A stretch of DNA of 11,062 nucleotides from an uncultured euryarchaeote (GTDB taxonomy: Archaea; Thermoplasmatota; Poseidoniia; Poseidoniales; Thalassarchaeaceae). A model generated the notes under the pieces. It saw nothing but the letters and a program-made list of their open reading frames with translations, did no database searches and was not told where the DNA came from. Below are positions 1 to 6,198 of this stretch, one piece after another (within the stretch, counting starts at the first letter, position 1; every line of letters begins with the position of its first letter). The translations under genes were made by a program, and so were the position numbers. The stretch is from NCBI GenBank assembly GCA_937901365.1, contig CALCEF010000282.1, positions 1 through 11,062 on the forward strand. The letters are read 5' to 3'.

Positions 1-476
1 CCAGATGGTTGTTCGGTACTGATCGTAATCCCGCGTTCATTCAAGGATGATTGGACATCCTTTGAGGAACAGGTCAGATGGATGTGTTCCTCACCGGGCT
101 TGGCGCTGAGTCCTGCGAGAACAATCAACAGGGGTGCTTCGCTATCCTTTGCAAGTTCAAGAATAGTTTCAGCCATCTCATGTTGACCGCGGGGAGTCAT
201 TGGTTGCCCGTTTCCTGTAATGGTGATGATCGGTTTGGAATCTTTCATTTGCACCGAGTGAATCGAAAGGTGAGGCGGTACCAAAAGGCCTTCTTCCAAG
301 GTTGAATGAGGTGGTAGGTCCGGATGAATCAATCTTGCTAGCATTGTAGATTCGTGTTGCTCATTGAGAGTATCAATCACCAGTTTCCCAACATTTCCCA
401 CACCAGGGACTGCGGCAATAATCATCTGATTCGCTGGAAGTTTTGAGCCCTCCATCCATTGGATTTTGGTACTCAT
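1..476 (-). CDS. PAC2-family protein (proteasome assembly chaperone-like), 3' end cut by window edge
   Basis: The first 158 codons of a longer gene are visible; the C-terminus lies beyond the left edge. The N-terminal segment has the PAC2-type glycine loop PGVGNVG (residues 24-30), then a HPDLPP segment (51-56), and GNGQPMTPRGQHE (88-100), which matches the QPxxPxGQYE signature of archaeal PAC2 proteins (COG2047-like). Known relatives assist 20S proteasome assembly in eukaryotes; the archaeal role is less certain, so a chaperone function is inferred. The ATG at 476 overlaps the nop10 TGA as ATGA and has a GGAGG at 487-491, seven bases upstream, which fixes the start. A PAC2 gene after aIF2-alpha and nop10 is a common archaeal order, and it is presumably translated from the same mRNA. 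Confidence 0.88.
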   Translation of the reverse strand, partial: MSTKIQWMEGSKLPANQMIIAAVPGVGNVGKLVIDTLNEQHESTMLARLIHPDLPPHSTLEEGLLVPPHLSIHSVQMKDSKPIITITGNGQPMTPRGQHEMAETILELAKDSEAPLLIVLAGLSAKPGEEHIHLTCSSKDVQSSLNERGITISTEQPS

Positions 477-682
477 TCTTCTTCATCCTCCGGCGAAGGT
501 AGGTTTGCCGCCCATTCTTTGGATTCCACCTGCTTTAGTTTGCGACGGAGGTCTGCTCTCGCGTCTTCGGGGGAAAATCGCATAGGGCCTGCTGCTTGTG
601 CTTGGCCCCCACATTCCTCACAAGTCTCGGAAAGTCCGTATGCACCACAAGATGTGCATTTCTGTAAACGGGTCCGAGCCAT
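473..682 (-). CDS. nop10: H/ACA RNP protein Nop10 (aNOP10)
   Basis: Small zinc-ribbon subunit of archaeal H/ACA ribonucleoproteins; it supports the pseudouridine synthase Cbf5 during guide-directed rRNA modification. From the ATG at 682 the protein has 69 residues. It contains two CxxC knuckles (C9/C12 and C21/C24) followed by the family hallmark RFSPED and a basic helix (RRKLK). The C-terminal tail is acidic (PSPEDEEE) and slightly longer than in the usual 55-60 residue homologues. I chose ATG 682 because MARTRLQKC aligns with the normal family N-terminus and GAGGG lies eight bases upstream. A GTG at 736 that overlaps the aIF2-alpha stop would add 18 residues with no family counterpart, and an ATG at 697 is also possible. 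It lies between aIF2-alpha and the PAC2 gene, as in many archaea. Confidence 0.92.
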   Translation of the reverse strand: MARTRLQKCTSCGAYGLSETCEECGGQAQAAGPMRFSPEDARADLRRKLKQVESKEWAANLPSPEDEEE

Positions 683-712
683 GAGCCATGCCCTCATGGT
701 GAGGCCTTTGAA

Positions 713-731
713 CCTCTCTCTCCGAGAGAGG
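713..731 (-). other. Short hairpin just after the aIF2-alpha stop codon
   Basis: In the minus-strand RNA, CCUCUCUC (731-724) can pair with GAGAGAGG (720-713) across a three-base GGA loop, giving eight uninterrupted pairs. It begins two bases after the aIF2-alpha stop and ends 30 bases before the nop10 ATG at 682. It could influence the relative translation or processing of the operon mRNA. No T-run follows, so it is not an evident terminator. The pairing is seen in the sequence; a function is speculative. Confidence 0.35.
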
Positions 732-732
732 G

Positions 733-1518
733 TCACTGACGCGAGATTTCGGCTACGCCGATGTCATCGGTGATGGTTTTCGAGATTGCCGCCTCTACAA
801 GATCCCAATGGGATTCTGCAACCTCCCAATCCGGTGCTTTCAGTTCAATTCGGTATTCGGGAGCACCATCGTAGTATGCTGCGATTTCAACTTCATCTGG
901 TTCGGAAGAACATTCCTCGACGGCAGTCAATGCCTTTCGGATGACTTCAATCCCCTCATTGCCATGAATCTGAATGTTTGCGATGGCCCGAATATTTACG
1001 AATTCAGGAATGATGTTCTCTACCGCAATTTCAATGAAAACTGTGACCCAATCACCTTTGAATCCTTCATTTTCTAGAGCGGAGTTTTCGATTGCAGTTT
1101 CTTCAAAAGCAGCGTAGAGGCCACCAAACGTTTCTACAAGTTCTGCATTCATTTCGGTGATTTTGTCTTCATCCCAACCCGAACGCTCGCCTACGATTCG
1201 TAGCAACTGGCCTGCACGTTGTTTGTTCTTCCAGCGCTGCAAAGTATCTCTTCGACGCTCGTCGCTGACCGATTTGATACTCAGTTCGATACTTTTCTTG
1301 TCCTTTCGAACCTTCAATGCCTTGGCGACTACTCGCTGACCTTCACGGACGATTGATCTGATGTTCTTGACCCAACCAGAGGCGACCTCGCCGATGAAAA
1401 TGAAACCCTCTCTACCAGGATACCCGTCTAAATCGACGTAAACGCCGTTTTGTTTGACACTGGTGATTGTACAGACGAGAAATTCGCCGAGTTCGGGCCA
1501 ATCGCCTTCATCTGACAT
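733..1518 (-). CDS. Translation initiation factor aIF2 subunit alpha
   Basis: Alpha subunit of the aIF2 heterotrimer, which brings initiator Met-tRNA to the small ribosomal subunit. The 261-residue protein starts with the family-typical GDWPELGE (5-12). An S1/OB-fold RNA-binding domain follows (about 11-84, with GVYVDL, GREGFI and GWVKNIR). Next come a helical middle domain (about 86-165) and the alpha-beta C-terminal domain that binds the gamma subunit (about 168-261). Length and domain order are normal. I prefer ATG 1518 to the upstream GTG at 1536, which overlaps the S27e stop as GTGA, because the family N-terminus aligns there and a G-rich AAGGGGG lies about eight bases upstream. The gene follows S27e in the conserved archaeal L44e-S27e-aIF2-alpha-nop10 order. 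Confidence 0.95.
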   Translation of the reverse strand: MSDEGDWPELGEFLVCTITSVKQNGVYVDLDGYPGREGFIFIGEVASGWVKNIRSIVREGQRVVAKALKVRKDKKSIELSIKSVSDERRRDTLQRWKNKQRAGQLLRIVGERSGWDEDKITEMNAELVETFGGLYAAFEETAIENSALENEGFKGDWVTVFIEIAVENIIPEFVNIRAIANIQIHGNEGIEVIRKALTAVEECSSEPDEVEIAAYYDGAPEYRIELKAPDWEVAESHWDLVEAAISKTITDDIGVAEISRQ

Positions 1519-1532
1519 TTGCTTGACCCCCT

Positions 1533-1706
1533 TCACTCGAGGGTCTCAGCTACCGATGCGCCAGTAAGTTGCGCCTTTCCACCCGCAGGGCGGGCGAGAA
1601 CTGAGCCGCAAACACCGCAGTTGATGACAGTGGTTGCTCGCTCGAATATGATCTGTTCATTACCACAATCGCGGCAATGTACACGAAGGAAATTACTGGT
1701 CGCCAT
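1533..1706 (-). CDS. rps27e: Small-subunit ribosomal protein S27e (eS27)
   Basis: A 57-residue zinc-ribbon protein of the archaeal/eukaryotic 30S/40S subunit. The ribbon is intact: CRDC at residues 11-14 and CGVC at 30-33, separated by a typical beta-strand segment (EQIIFERATTVINC). A PAGGKAQLTG tail matches the family end. The length is normal for archaeal S27e. ATG 1706 is chosen because an AGGTGA site (1712-1717) sits five bases upstream; a GTG at 1715 would lie inside that site. The gene is 14 bases downstream of L44e, and its stop overlaps a GTG just ahead of the aIF2-alpha start, so it is translated within the operon. Confidence 0.95.
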   Translation of the reverse strand: MATSNFLRVHCRDCGNEQIIFERATTVINCGVCGSVLARPAGGKAQLTGASVAETLE

Positions 1707-1711
1707 ATTTG

Positions 1712-1717
1712 TCACCT
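1712..1717 (-). promoter_or_regulatory. Ribosome-binding site of S27e
   Basis: AGGTGA on the minus strand is complementary to the archaeal 16S 3' end and lies five bases before ATG 1706. It decides the start of S27e, because the alternative GTG at 1715 is part of this site. Confidence 0.8.
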
Positions 1718-1720
1718 AAA

Positions 1721-2005
1721 TCACTTGTCGACGAGTTCGAATTTCTTCGCTCTCTTGCATGGAGGAGTGTGTGCCTTTCCTGTTTCGGTGCACCGGTAGA
1801 GAATGTTGACCCGCTTGGTTGGCTTTTCTCTACCCTCAGGCTTTGGACGTGGGAAACCTCGGTAACCTGCTGTGACTCTGCGGAATCGGCGCTGACCCCA
1901 CTTCAGTTCGCTTGCACGTCGCTTCTTGACACGCTCAACGGTATGCATCGTGTGTCGGCCAGCCTTGGGGCTGTAACGCTTGACTTGACGGGGCATCTTG
2001 ACCAT
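1721..2005 (-). CDS. rpl44e: Large-subunit ribosomal protein L44e (eL42), zinc ribbon degenerate
   Basis: A 94-residue ribosomal protein of the archaeal/eukaryotic large subunit, recognised by MPRQVKRYSP, WGQRRFRRVTAGYRG (36-50), FPRPKPEGREKPTKRV (51-66) and the YRC...GKAH end. First gene of the translation operon. ATG 2005 is fixed by a strong GGAGGT six bases upstream. Family members normally bind zinc through one CxxC near residue 12 and a second near residue 72. Here the first pair is replaced by serine and alanine (S12, A15), and the second keeps only C72, with threonine at 75. One extra cysteine (C83) occurs near the C-terminus, roughly where eukaryotic homologues also have one. The frame is clean and the rest of the protein well conserved, so this is not a pseudogene; it looks like a zinc-free form. 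Confidence 0.93.
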   Translation of the reverse strand: MVKMPRQVKRYSPKAGRHTMHTVERVKKRRASELKWGQRRFRRVTAGYRGFPRPKPEGREKPTKRVNILYRCTETGKAHTPPCKRAKKFELVDK

Positions 2006-2010
2006 TGTCG

Positions 2011-2019
2011 AACCTCCTC
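2011..2019 (-). promoter_or_regulatory. Strong ribosome-binding site of L44e
   Basis: GAGGAGGTT on the minus strand, six to seven bases before ATG 2005. It favours ATG 2005 over the ATG at 1996, which would be too far away. It is one of the strongest such sites in the window, fitting a highly expressed ribosomal operon. Confidence 0.8.
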
Positions 2020-2051
2020 ACCATGTGGGTGCGAGCCTGCGACCATCGACC

Positions 2052-2060
2052 CGTATATGA
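2052..2060 (-). promoter_or_regulatory. Candidate TATA box of the L44e operon
   Basis: TCATATACG on the minus strand is the only clear TATA-like run in the 144-base divergent gap (2006-2149). Archaeal TATA boxes usually sit about 25 bases before the start of transcription. That puts the start near 2030 and leaves a leader of about 25 bases that includes the ribosome-binding site at 2011-2019. The match to TTTATATA is only moderate, and no A-rich BRE is obvious. The same palindromic core could face the plus-strand gene at 2150, but that spacing is poorer. Confidence 0.45.
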
Positions 2061-2149
2061 GGGTGTCGCGCGCGAGGGGATTGGAAATCGGGCGACTGCG
2101 CGGCAAAGTCGGTCAACGTTGATGAACCCTAACCAAGAGCGCAGTATCG

Positions 2150-2959
2150 ATGTCGGACCTGTCGGACCCATGGATTGGCTTCTGGCTACCAATTGCGTTG
2201 CTATGTCTGACCATTGGATTTTGGTTAACGGATCGAAAAGATTCTCGCAGAAAAATTTCGGCTGTTACCTTCTTTGTCTCGATACTAGTTATCGTGTTAT
2301 TCGGGGCCGAGACACGGGGTGGAGATTCATCCGAAACCGCATTACTCGCAGTCCTTCTGCACATGATTGTTCCAGTCTCGTTGATGGCTATCGGGACCTT
2401 GATTGCGACATTCTCTGGACCATCGCCTGTTGGTCCATTGCCACGAGGTTTGAGACCACTTGGATTTATGATGGCCATCAGCGGTTTGGTTTGGATTGGT
2501 TTGATGTTGATGTCTGAGCCACCTGATGCAATTGCAAACGGCATTGGTGAAACCATCTGGGGCGCATGGGTCAACGTGTTCCTGAGCGTTTTGGTATTGG
2601 TGTCCGCATTGGCTGGATCATTCTGTATCATGATGGGAGATGAGCGGAACAAGGAAGCCACAACATTGGCGATGCTGACCATTGCTGGTGGATGGATGTT
2701 TTACGAAATCATGCAGAATGGTTCCGAGGGTCTAGAAGCCTCGGGTTGGCACGAAATTCATTGGGAACAAATGATGTTTTTAGTCGGTGGTTTAATCGGT
2801 TCTATTGTGGCCTTTATGGCTTTCATTGGCCTGGTCTATATGGCTGAGAAACGGGCTCCAGACCCCGATGTAGTCTCGCCTTTAACCGAGGAAGAAAAGG
2901 CTGTGGTAGATGCAGTCCTTAGGCTCAACCTAGAACTGGAGGGATCTGAAAATGACTGA
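2150..2959 (+). CDS. Unrecognised multi-pass membrane protein
   Basis: I do not recognise a family. The 269-residue protein has about seven predicted hydrophobic helices, near residues 8-26, 36-53, 64-88, 105-121, 137-161, 171-188 and 207-232. A soluble acidic C-terminal tail follows (about 233-269, with LTEEEKAVVDAVLRLNLELE likely helical). Basic clusters after helix 1 (DRKDSRRK, 28-35) and helix 7 (EKR) suggest those sides are cytoplasmic. No catalytic motif or cofactor site is visible. ATG 2150 has no ribosome-binding site, so translation may be leaderless, though no good TATA box stands at the matching distance. The gene overlaps the next membrane gene by eight bases, so the two are probably co-expressed and may form a complex. 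Confidence 0.8.
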   Translation: MSDLSDPWIGFWLPIALLCLTIGFWLTDRKDSRRKISAVTFFVSILVIVLFGAETRGGDSSETALLAVLLHMIVPVSLMAIGTLIATFSGPSPVGPLPRGLRPLGFMMAISGLVWIGLMLMSEPPDAIANGIGETIWGAWVNVFLSVLVLVSALAGSFCIMMGDERNKEATTLAMLTIAGGWMFYEIMQNGSEGLEASGWHEIHWEQMMFLVGGLIGSIVAFMAFIGLVYMAEKRAPDPDVVSPLTEEEKAVVDAVLRLNLELEGSEND

Positions 2960-3422
2960 ACAAAGAGAATCGTGGTGGGGCCCAGTCGCACTTCTGATGT
3001 TGCTCCTTGCAATCAGCATGGACTTATTCGTTTGGCAGGTTTCGGGAGGGGTCGAATTCTCATCAATTGTTGAAAGAATTTTGCTAGGATTCACTTTGGC
3101 ATTTGGGATAACCAGTTTTGCACTGCTGGTAGTAAGCATTGGAGCAATCCATCGGCACGTGCGCTGGAAAGAGCAAGTTGTAGGTTTGTTCTTACTTGCA
3201 GGCTTGGGCCTAAGTCTTTCAAATTGGCAAATGAATGGATCTTGGGATGCAATGCGAAGTGAAGGTGTGATGCTTTTCTCGGGAATCACTGCAGCGCTTG
3301 CCGCAGTAGGGTTGGTATTCGGTCTTCTTCTCGCCTTGGTCACCGGCCGAGAACACGTTCCTGACCCTCTATTGGACATGGAATCTACCGGCGGCGACGT
3401 GTCTGTAGAACTGGATGACTGA
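2952..3422 (+). CDS. Unrecognised four-helix membrane protein
   Basis: A 156-residue protein with four predicted membrane helices (about 11-31, 43-66, 75-92 and 106-131), a basic loop between helices 2 and 3 (HRHVRWKE, 67-74) and a short acidic tail. No family is recognised. ATG 2952 is supported by GGAGGGATC (from about 2938) upstream and by the eight-base overlap with the preceding gene. The region after the last helix (REHVPDPLLD) resembles the same position of the upstream protein (EKRAPDPDVV), so the pair may share a short cytoplasmic feature or be distant relatives. The partner relationship is inferred from the overlap alone. Confidence 0.8.
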   Translation: MTEQRESWWGPVALLMLLLAISMDLFVWQVSGGVEFSSIVERILLGFTLAFGITSFALLVVSIGAIHRHVRWKEQVVGLFLLAGLGLSLSNWQMNGSWDAMRSEGVMLFSGITAALAAVGLVFGLLLALVTGREHVPDPLLDMESTGGDVSVELDD

Positions 3423-3426
3423 ATCT

Positions 3427-3445
3427 TCTCGCCCGTAGGGCGTGA
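3427..3445 (+). other. Imperfect inverted repeat after the membrane gene pair
   Basis: GCCC (3431-3434) and GGGC (3438-3441) form a GC-rich stem around GTA. It extends by one more pair, then a T-T mismatch and two further pairs. It lies five bases past the stop at 3422 and ahead of the L37e promoter region, so it might help end the upstream transcript. No T-run follows, as an archaeal terminator would normally need, so the call is weak. Confidence 0.25.
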
Positions 3446-3453
3446 GGCAACCC

Positions 3454-3462
3454 TGATATAGA
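3454..3462 (+). promoter_or_regulatory. Candidate TATA box of L37e
   Basis: TGATATAGA lies about 40 bases before ATG 3496. A transcription start about 25 bases downstream (near 3480) would leave a leader of about 16 bases containing GAGGTG (3485-3490), five bases from the ATG. The geometry is good for an archaeal ribosomal gene promoter. The box itself is only a partial match. Confidence 0.45.
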
Positions 3463-3495
3463 GCGGGTCGGTCGCCGGCTCGCTGAGGTGAAGAG

Positions 3496-3681
3496 ATGAG
3501 CAAGGGCACTCCAAGCATGGGCAAGCGCCAGAAGTCCACGCACATCCGTTGCCGCCGTTGCGGTCGCCACAGTTACCACAAGCAAAAGCGCCAGTGCGCA
3601 TCCTGTGGATTCAACGTCACCTCAACCATGCGCAGATATCGCTGGAACAAGCGAAATCGAAGCATGTATCAAAAGAAGTAA
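3496..3681 (+). CDS. rpl37e: Large-subunit ribosomal protein L37e (eL37)
   Basis: A 61-residue zinc-ribbon ribosomal protein of archaea and eukaryotes. The N-terminus [20 protein letters not shown] is nearly diagnostic. Zinc ligands are complete: C19, C22, C34 and C37 in CRRC and CASC. A very basic tail ([10 protein letters not shown]) follows, as expected for an rRNA-binding protein. The start is fixed by GAGGTG five bases upstream. L37e next to purF is a known archaeal arrangement; the Lsm gene that often precedes it is absent, and an unrelated membrane gene pair stands there. Confidence 0.96.
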   Translation: MSKGTPSMGKRQKSTHIRCRRCGRHSYHKQKRQCASCGFNVTSTMRRYRWNKRNRSMYQKK

Positions 3682-3756
3682 TCCTGGAATACCAGATTCC
3701 GAAAGAGGGTGTCAAACTCTAAAGCCCTCCCACGTGACGACCAACTGGGTCGCGCT

Positions 3757-5292
3757 ATGTGTGGTATCATTGGCGTCGTCGCCCAAATTGGCCAACCTGT
3801 GGCATCCGTCATCTACGATGGGCTGACCGTCCTCCAACACCGTGGACAAGATGCTGCTGGAATTGTCACATGTGAAGGTGAACATCTGTACCAACGAAAG
3901 GCCAACGGTTTGGTCAGGGATGTGTTCCAACAACGGCACATGGACACCCTGGTTGGACACATGGGCGTCGGACACGTTCGATATCCTACGGCTGGTACAT
4001 CGTCCTGCGCAGAAGCTCAGCCATTCTACACCAATTCGCCGCATGGAATCTCTCTAGCACACAATGGGAATCTAACGAATGCAGACGAATTGAGAGAACA
4101 ATTGTACAGAGAGGATCTACGGCACGTCAACACGAGCAGTGACTCGGAAGTTCTGATGAATATCTTCGCGCATGAATTGCTAAAGCGTGGAAAGATGTAC
4201 ATTGAGGATACACTGCGACTAAACGTCGATGACGTATTCCATGCTGTATCAAAGGTCCATGAGCGATGTCGAGGAGGTTATGCGATTATCTCTATGATCA
4301 CTGGATATGGAATTCTCGGATTCCGCGACCCATGGGGTATACGGCCACTCATCATCGGTCGAAGAGATGCACCAGATGGTGGAGATGAATGGGTTCTCGC
4401 ATCTGAGTCTGTTGCATTGATTGCTCTCGGTTGTGAAATTGTTCGTGATGTGGAACCAGGAGAAGCGGTTTTCATTACGGCCGGGGGTGAGTTCTACGAG
4501 AGACAGTGCTCGGACAAAGCGACATACACACCTTGCATCTTTGAGCATGTATACTTCGCACGACCAGATTCGGTCATCGATGGCATTAGCGTTCATCGGG
4601 CCCGCCTCAAAATGGGCAGGAAGTTGGCGGCTAGAATCCCTGTTGAGCATCCAGACTCAAACATCGATGTCGTCATTCCTGTCCCGGATAGTGGGCGGAT
4701 TGCAGCGATGGAGTTAGCAAAGGATCTCGGAGTCCCATTCCGCGAGGGATTTGTCAAGAATCGTTATGTTGGACGGACATTTATTATGCCGGGACAAGCG
4801 ATTCGAAAGGACAGTGTACGCAAGAAACTCAATCCAATCCCTTACGAATTTGAGGGGAAAAATGTGCTCCTTGTCGATGATAGTATCGTAAGAGGCAATA
4901 CGAGTGCGAAGATTGTCAATATGGCGCGTACTGCCGGGGCTGCAAAGGTATTCTTTGCCAGTGCCGCACCTCCGGTAATCCATCCAAATGTGTATGGAAT
5001 CGATATGCCTGCCAAAAACGAATACATCGCTCATGGACGCACACAAGAAGATGTGAGTGCAGAAATTGGTTCTGATTGGCTCATGTATCAGACTCTAGAG
5101 GATCTGGTTGATGCTTGTAGCGGAGGCGCGTGTGGTGTCGAAGAATTCGATACATCCTGCTTCAATGGTGAGTATGTCACAGGAGATATCGATGATGAAT
5201 ATCTTGAACGATTGGAGCAAGCCCGCAATGATTCTGCAAAAAAAAAGCAGACGAAGAACGATGAGATCTTAGAGATCCATAACGAACCCTGA
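3757..5292 (+). CDS. purF: Amidophosphoribosyltransferase PurF, E. coli-type
   Basis: Catalyses the committed step of purine synthesis, PRPP plus glutamine to phosphoribosylamine. From ATG 3757 the 511-residue protein begins MCGIIG, exposing the catalytic cysteine once Met is removed. The class-II glutaminase domain (about 2-230) includes QHRGQDAAG, GHVRYPTAG and HNGNL (102-106). The phosphoribosyltransferase domain follows, with FVKNRYVGRTFIMPGQ and the PRPP loop VLLVDDSIVRGNT (370-382). The C-terminus, with SCFNGEYVTGDID, ARNDSAKK and the HNEP end, closely follows E. coli PurF (505 residues, ending HNEG) as I recall it, not the shorter Bacillus type. The CxxC of the Bacillus iron-sulfur site is not matched, so a cluster is unlikely. 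An upstream GTG at 3709 would add 16 residues and is less likely. Probably co-transcribed with L37e. Confidence 0.96.
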   Translation: MCGIIGVVAQIGQPVASVIYDGLTVLQHRGQDAAGIVTCEGEHLYQRKANGLVRDVFQQRHMDTLVGHMGVGHVRYPTAGTSSCAEAQPFYTNSPHGISLAHNGNLTNADELREQLYREDLRHVNTSSDSEVLMNIFAHELLKRGKMYIEDTLRLNVDDVFHAVSKVHERCRGGYAIISMITGYGILGFRDPWGIRPLIIGRRDAPDGGDEWVLASESVALIALGCEIVRDVEPGEAVFITAGGEFYERQCSDKATYTPCIFEHVYFARPDSVIDGISVHRARLKMGRKLAARIPVEHPDSNIDVVIPVPDSGRIAAMELAKDLGVPFREGFVKNRYVGRTFIMPGQAIRKDSVRKKLNPIPYEFEGKNVLLVDDSIVRGNTSAKIVNMARTAGAAKVFFASAAPPVIHPNVYGIDMPAKNEYIAHGRTQEDVSAEIGSDWLMYQTLEDLVDACSGGACGVEEFDTSCFNGEYVTGDIDDEYLERLEQARNDSAKKKQTKNDEILEIHNEP

Positions 5293-5298
5293 GGTGAT
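5291..5298 (+). promoter_or_regulatory. Ribosome-binding site of the ThiI-like gene
   Basis: GAGGTGAT overlaps the purF TGA and lies three bases before ATG 5302. It selects this ATG over the in-frame ATGs at 5314 and 5323 and couples translation to purF. Confidence 0.7.
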
Positions 5299-5301
5299 TA
5301 A

Positions 5302-6153
5302 ATGGGCCAATGGATGGTCCGCATGGGTGAATCGATGCTCAAATCGAAACCCGTTCGAAAGCACTTCACACGCACATTGAGGACGACACTCATCATGCAA
5401 TGCGAAATCCGTGGTGCTGAGGTAAGCATTCGCGTCGAGGGAGGTCTCATGTTTGTCAGTGGAGAGGAAGATGCTGAAATTGTCGATGCGCTCAAACACA
5501 CATTTGGTGTCAATGCCGTAGACCCCTTTACCGAAGTTGAACCCACCCCAGAGGCCGTTGCTGCCGCTGCCATACAATCCAATCCTAATCCAGAAGGTTC
5601 GTTTGCTGTTCGCTGTAAACGACATGGGGCAAAAGGTGAGTGGACAAGTCAGACATTCGCTGGAGCGACCGGTGCTGCAGTGCTTGAGAAGGTTGATCTC
5701 GATGTCAACTTGAGTCAACCCGATTGGGAAATTCGAGTTGCCCTTTTCCCAGACAAAGCTCGACTATTGGGTCAGAGATTCATGGGCCCAGGAGGGCTGC
5801 CATCTGGAGTTCAAGGGTTGATTATGGCACATTTAGAAACAGAGGAGGATGCTCTTTGTGCTTGGTTAATGATGCATAGAGGGTGTCGAATTCAACCGAT
5901 TGATGGGTCGGTTGATCAACTCAAATCGTGGGACCCAGCCTTGGTTTCTGAGGAATATGCTGACAAATTGGTTACAGGGCCCGGGCGTGATCGTAACCCC
6001 ACTCCTTGGGGTATTGTCGCCCACCATTTACCAGATGCACCGACCTCAATTGGAGATGATGAAGATATTCGAACACCACTTGTGAACTTAGAGCCGCTTG
6101 TAGGTTGGTCTGAACAAGAAATTGAACAACTCAGAAGCCGAGTTTTCTCCTGA
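5302..6153 (+). CDS. ThiI-like THUMP protein with degenerate, truncated PP-loop domain
   Basis: A 283-residue homologue of ThiI, the enzyme that makes 4-thiouridine at tRNA position 8. The N-terminal ferredoxin-like part (about 5-76) has VRMGESMLKSKPVRKHF, matching the ThiI start. A THUMP domain (about 95-160) has SFAVRCKRHGAKGEW and VNLSQPDWEIRV. The PP-loop domain begins normally (GPGGLPSGVQG, 162-172) and keeps WLMMHRGCRI (188-197), but the ATP-binding SGGxDS between them is replaced by LETEED (178-183). The middle of the domain is much shortened, and the protein ends at EPLVGWSEQEIEQL (264-277), before where ThiI has its first catalytic cysteine; no rhodanese domain follows. It should bind tRNA-like RNA but not adenylate it. 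The frame is intact, so it appears to be a maintained pseudoenzyme. It sits nine bases after purF. Confidence 0.82.
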   Translation: MGQWMVRMGESMLKSKPVRKHFTRTLRTTLIMQCEIRGAEVSIRVEGGLMFVSGEEDAEIVDALKHTFGVNAVDPFTEVEPTPEAVAAAAIQSNPNPEGSFAVRCKRHGAKGEWTSQTFAGATGAAVLEKVDLDVNLSQPDWEIRVALFPDKARLLGQRFMGPGGLPSGVQGLIMAHLETEEDALCAWLMMHRGCRIQPIDGSVDQLKSWDPALVSEEYADKLVTGPGRDRNPTPWGIVAHHLPDAPTSIGDDEDIRTPLVNLEPLVGWSEQEIEQLRSRVFS

Positions 6154-6198
6154 ACCTGTTGGCGGCAATCTCAAGGAAGAGGGCGAAGGTCAGGAACC

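Noticed and set aside
683..736. GTG start for nop10 overlapping the aIF2-alpha stop
   Set aside because: The extra 18 residues have no counterpart in the family and overlap a hairpin; ATG 682 matches the family N-terminus.
2006..2149. tRNA or small RNA gene in the divergent gap
   Set aside because: No cloverleaf, T-loop GGTTCGAATCC-like core or other structured RNA pattern was found; only a TATA-like box and a ribosome-binding site are supported.
2005..2517. Plus-strand open frame across the divergent gap and into the first membrane gene
   Set aside because: It lies in another frame of a clear hydrophobic membrane protein and has no family signature or ribosome-binding site.
3427..3445. Intrinsic terminator after the membrane gene pair
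   Set aside because: The hairpin is imperfect and there is no following T-run, so it is listed only as an inverted repeat.
3709..3756. Upstream GTG start for purF adding 16 residues, possibly a propeptide
   Set aside because: The E. coli-type enzyme begins directly at MCGI with only Met removed, and the GAGG sits immediately against the GTG, too close to serve it.
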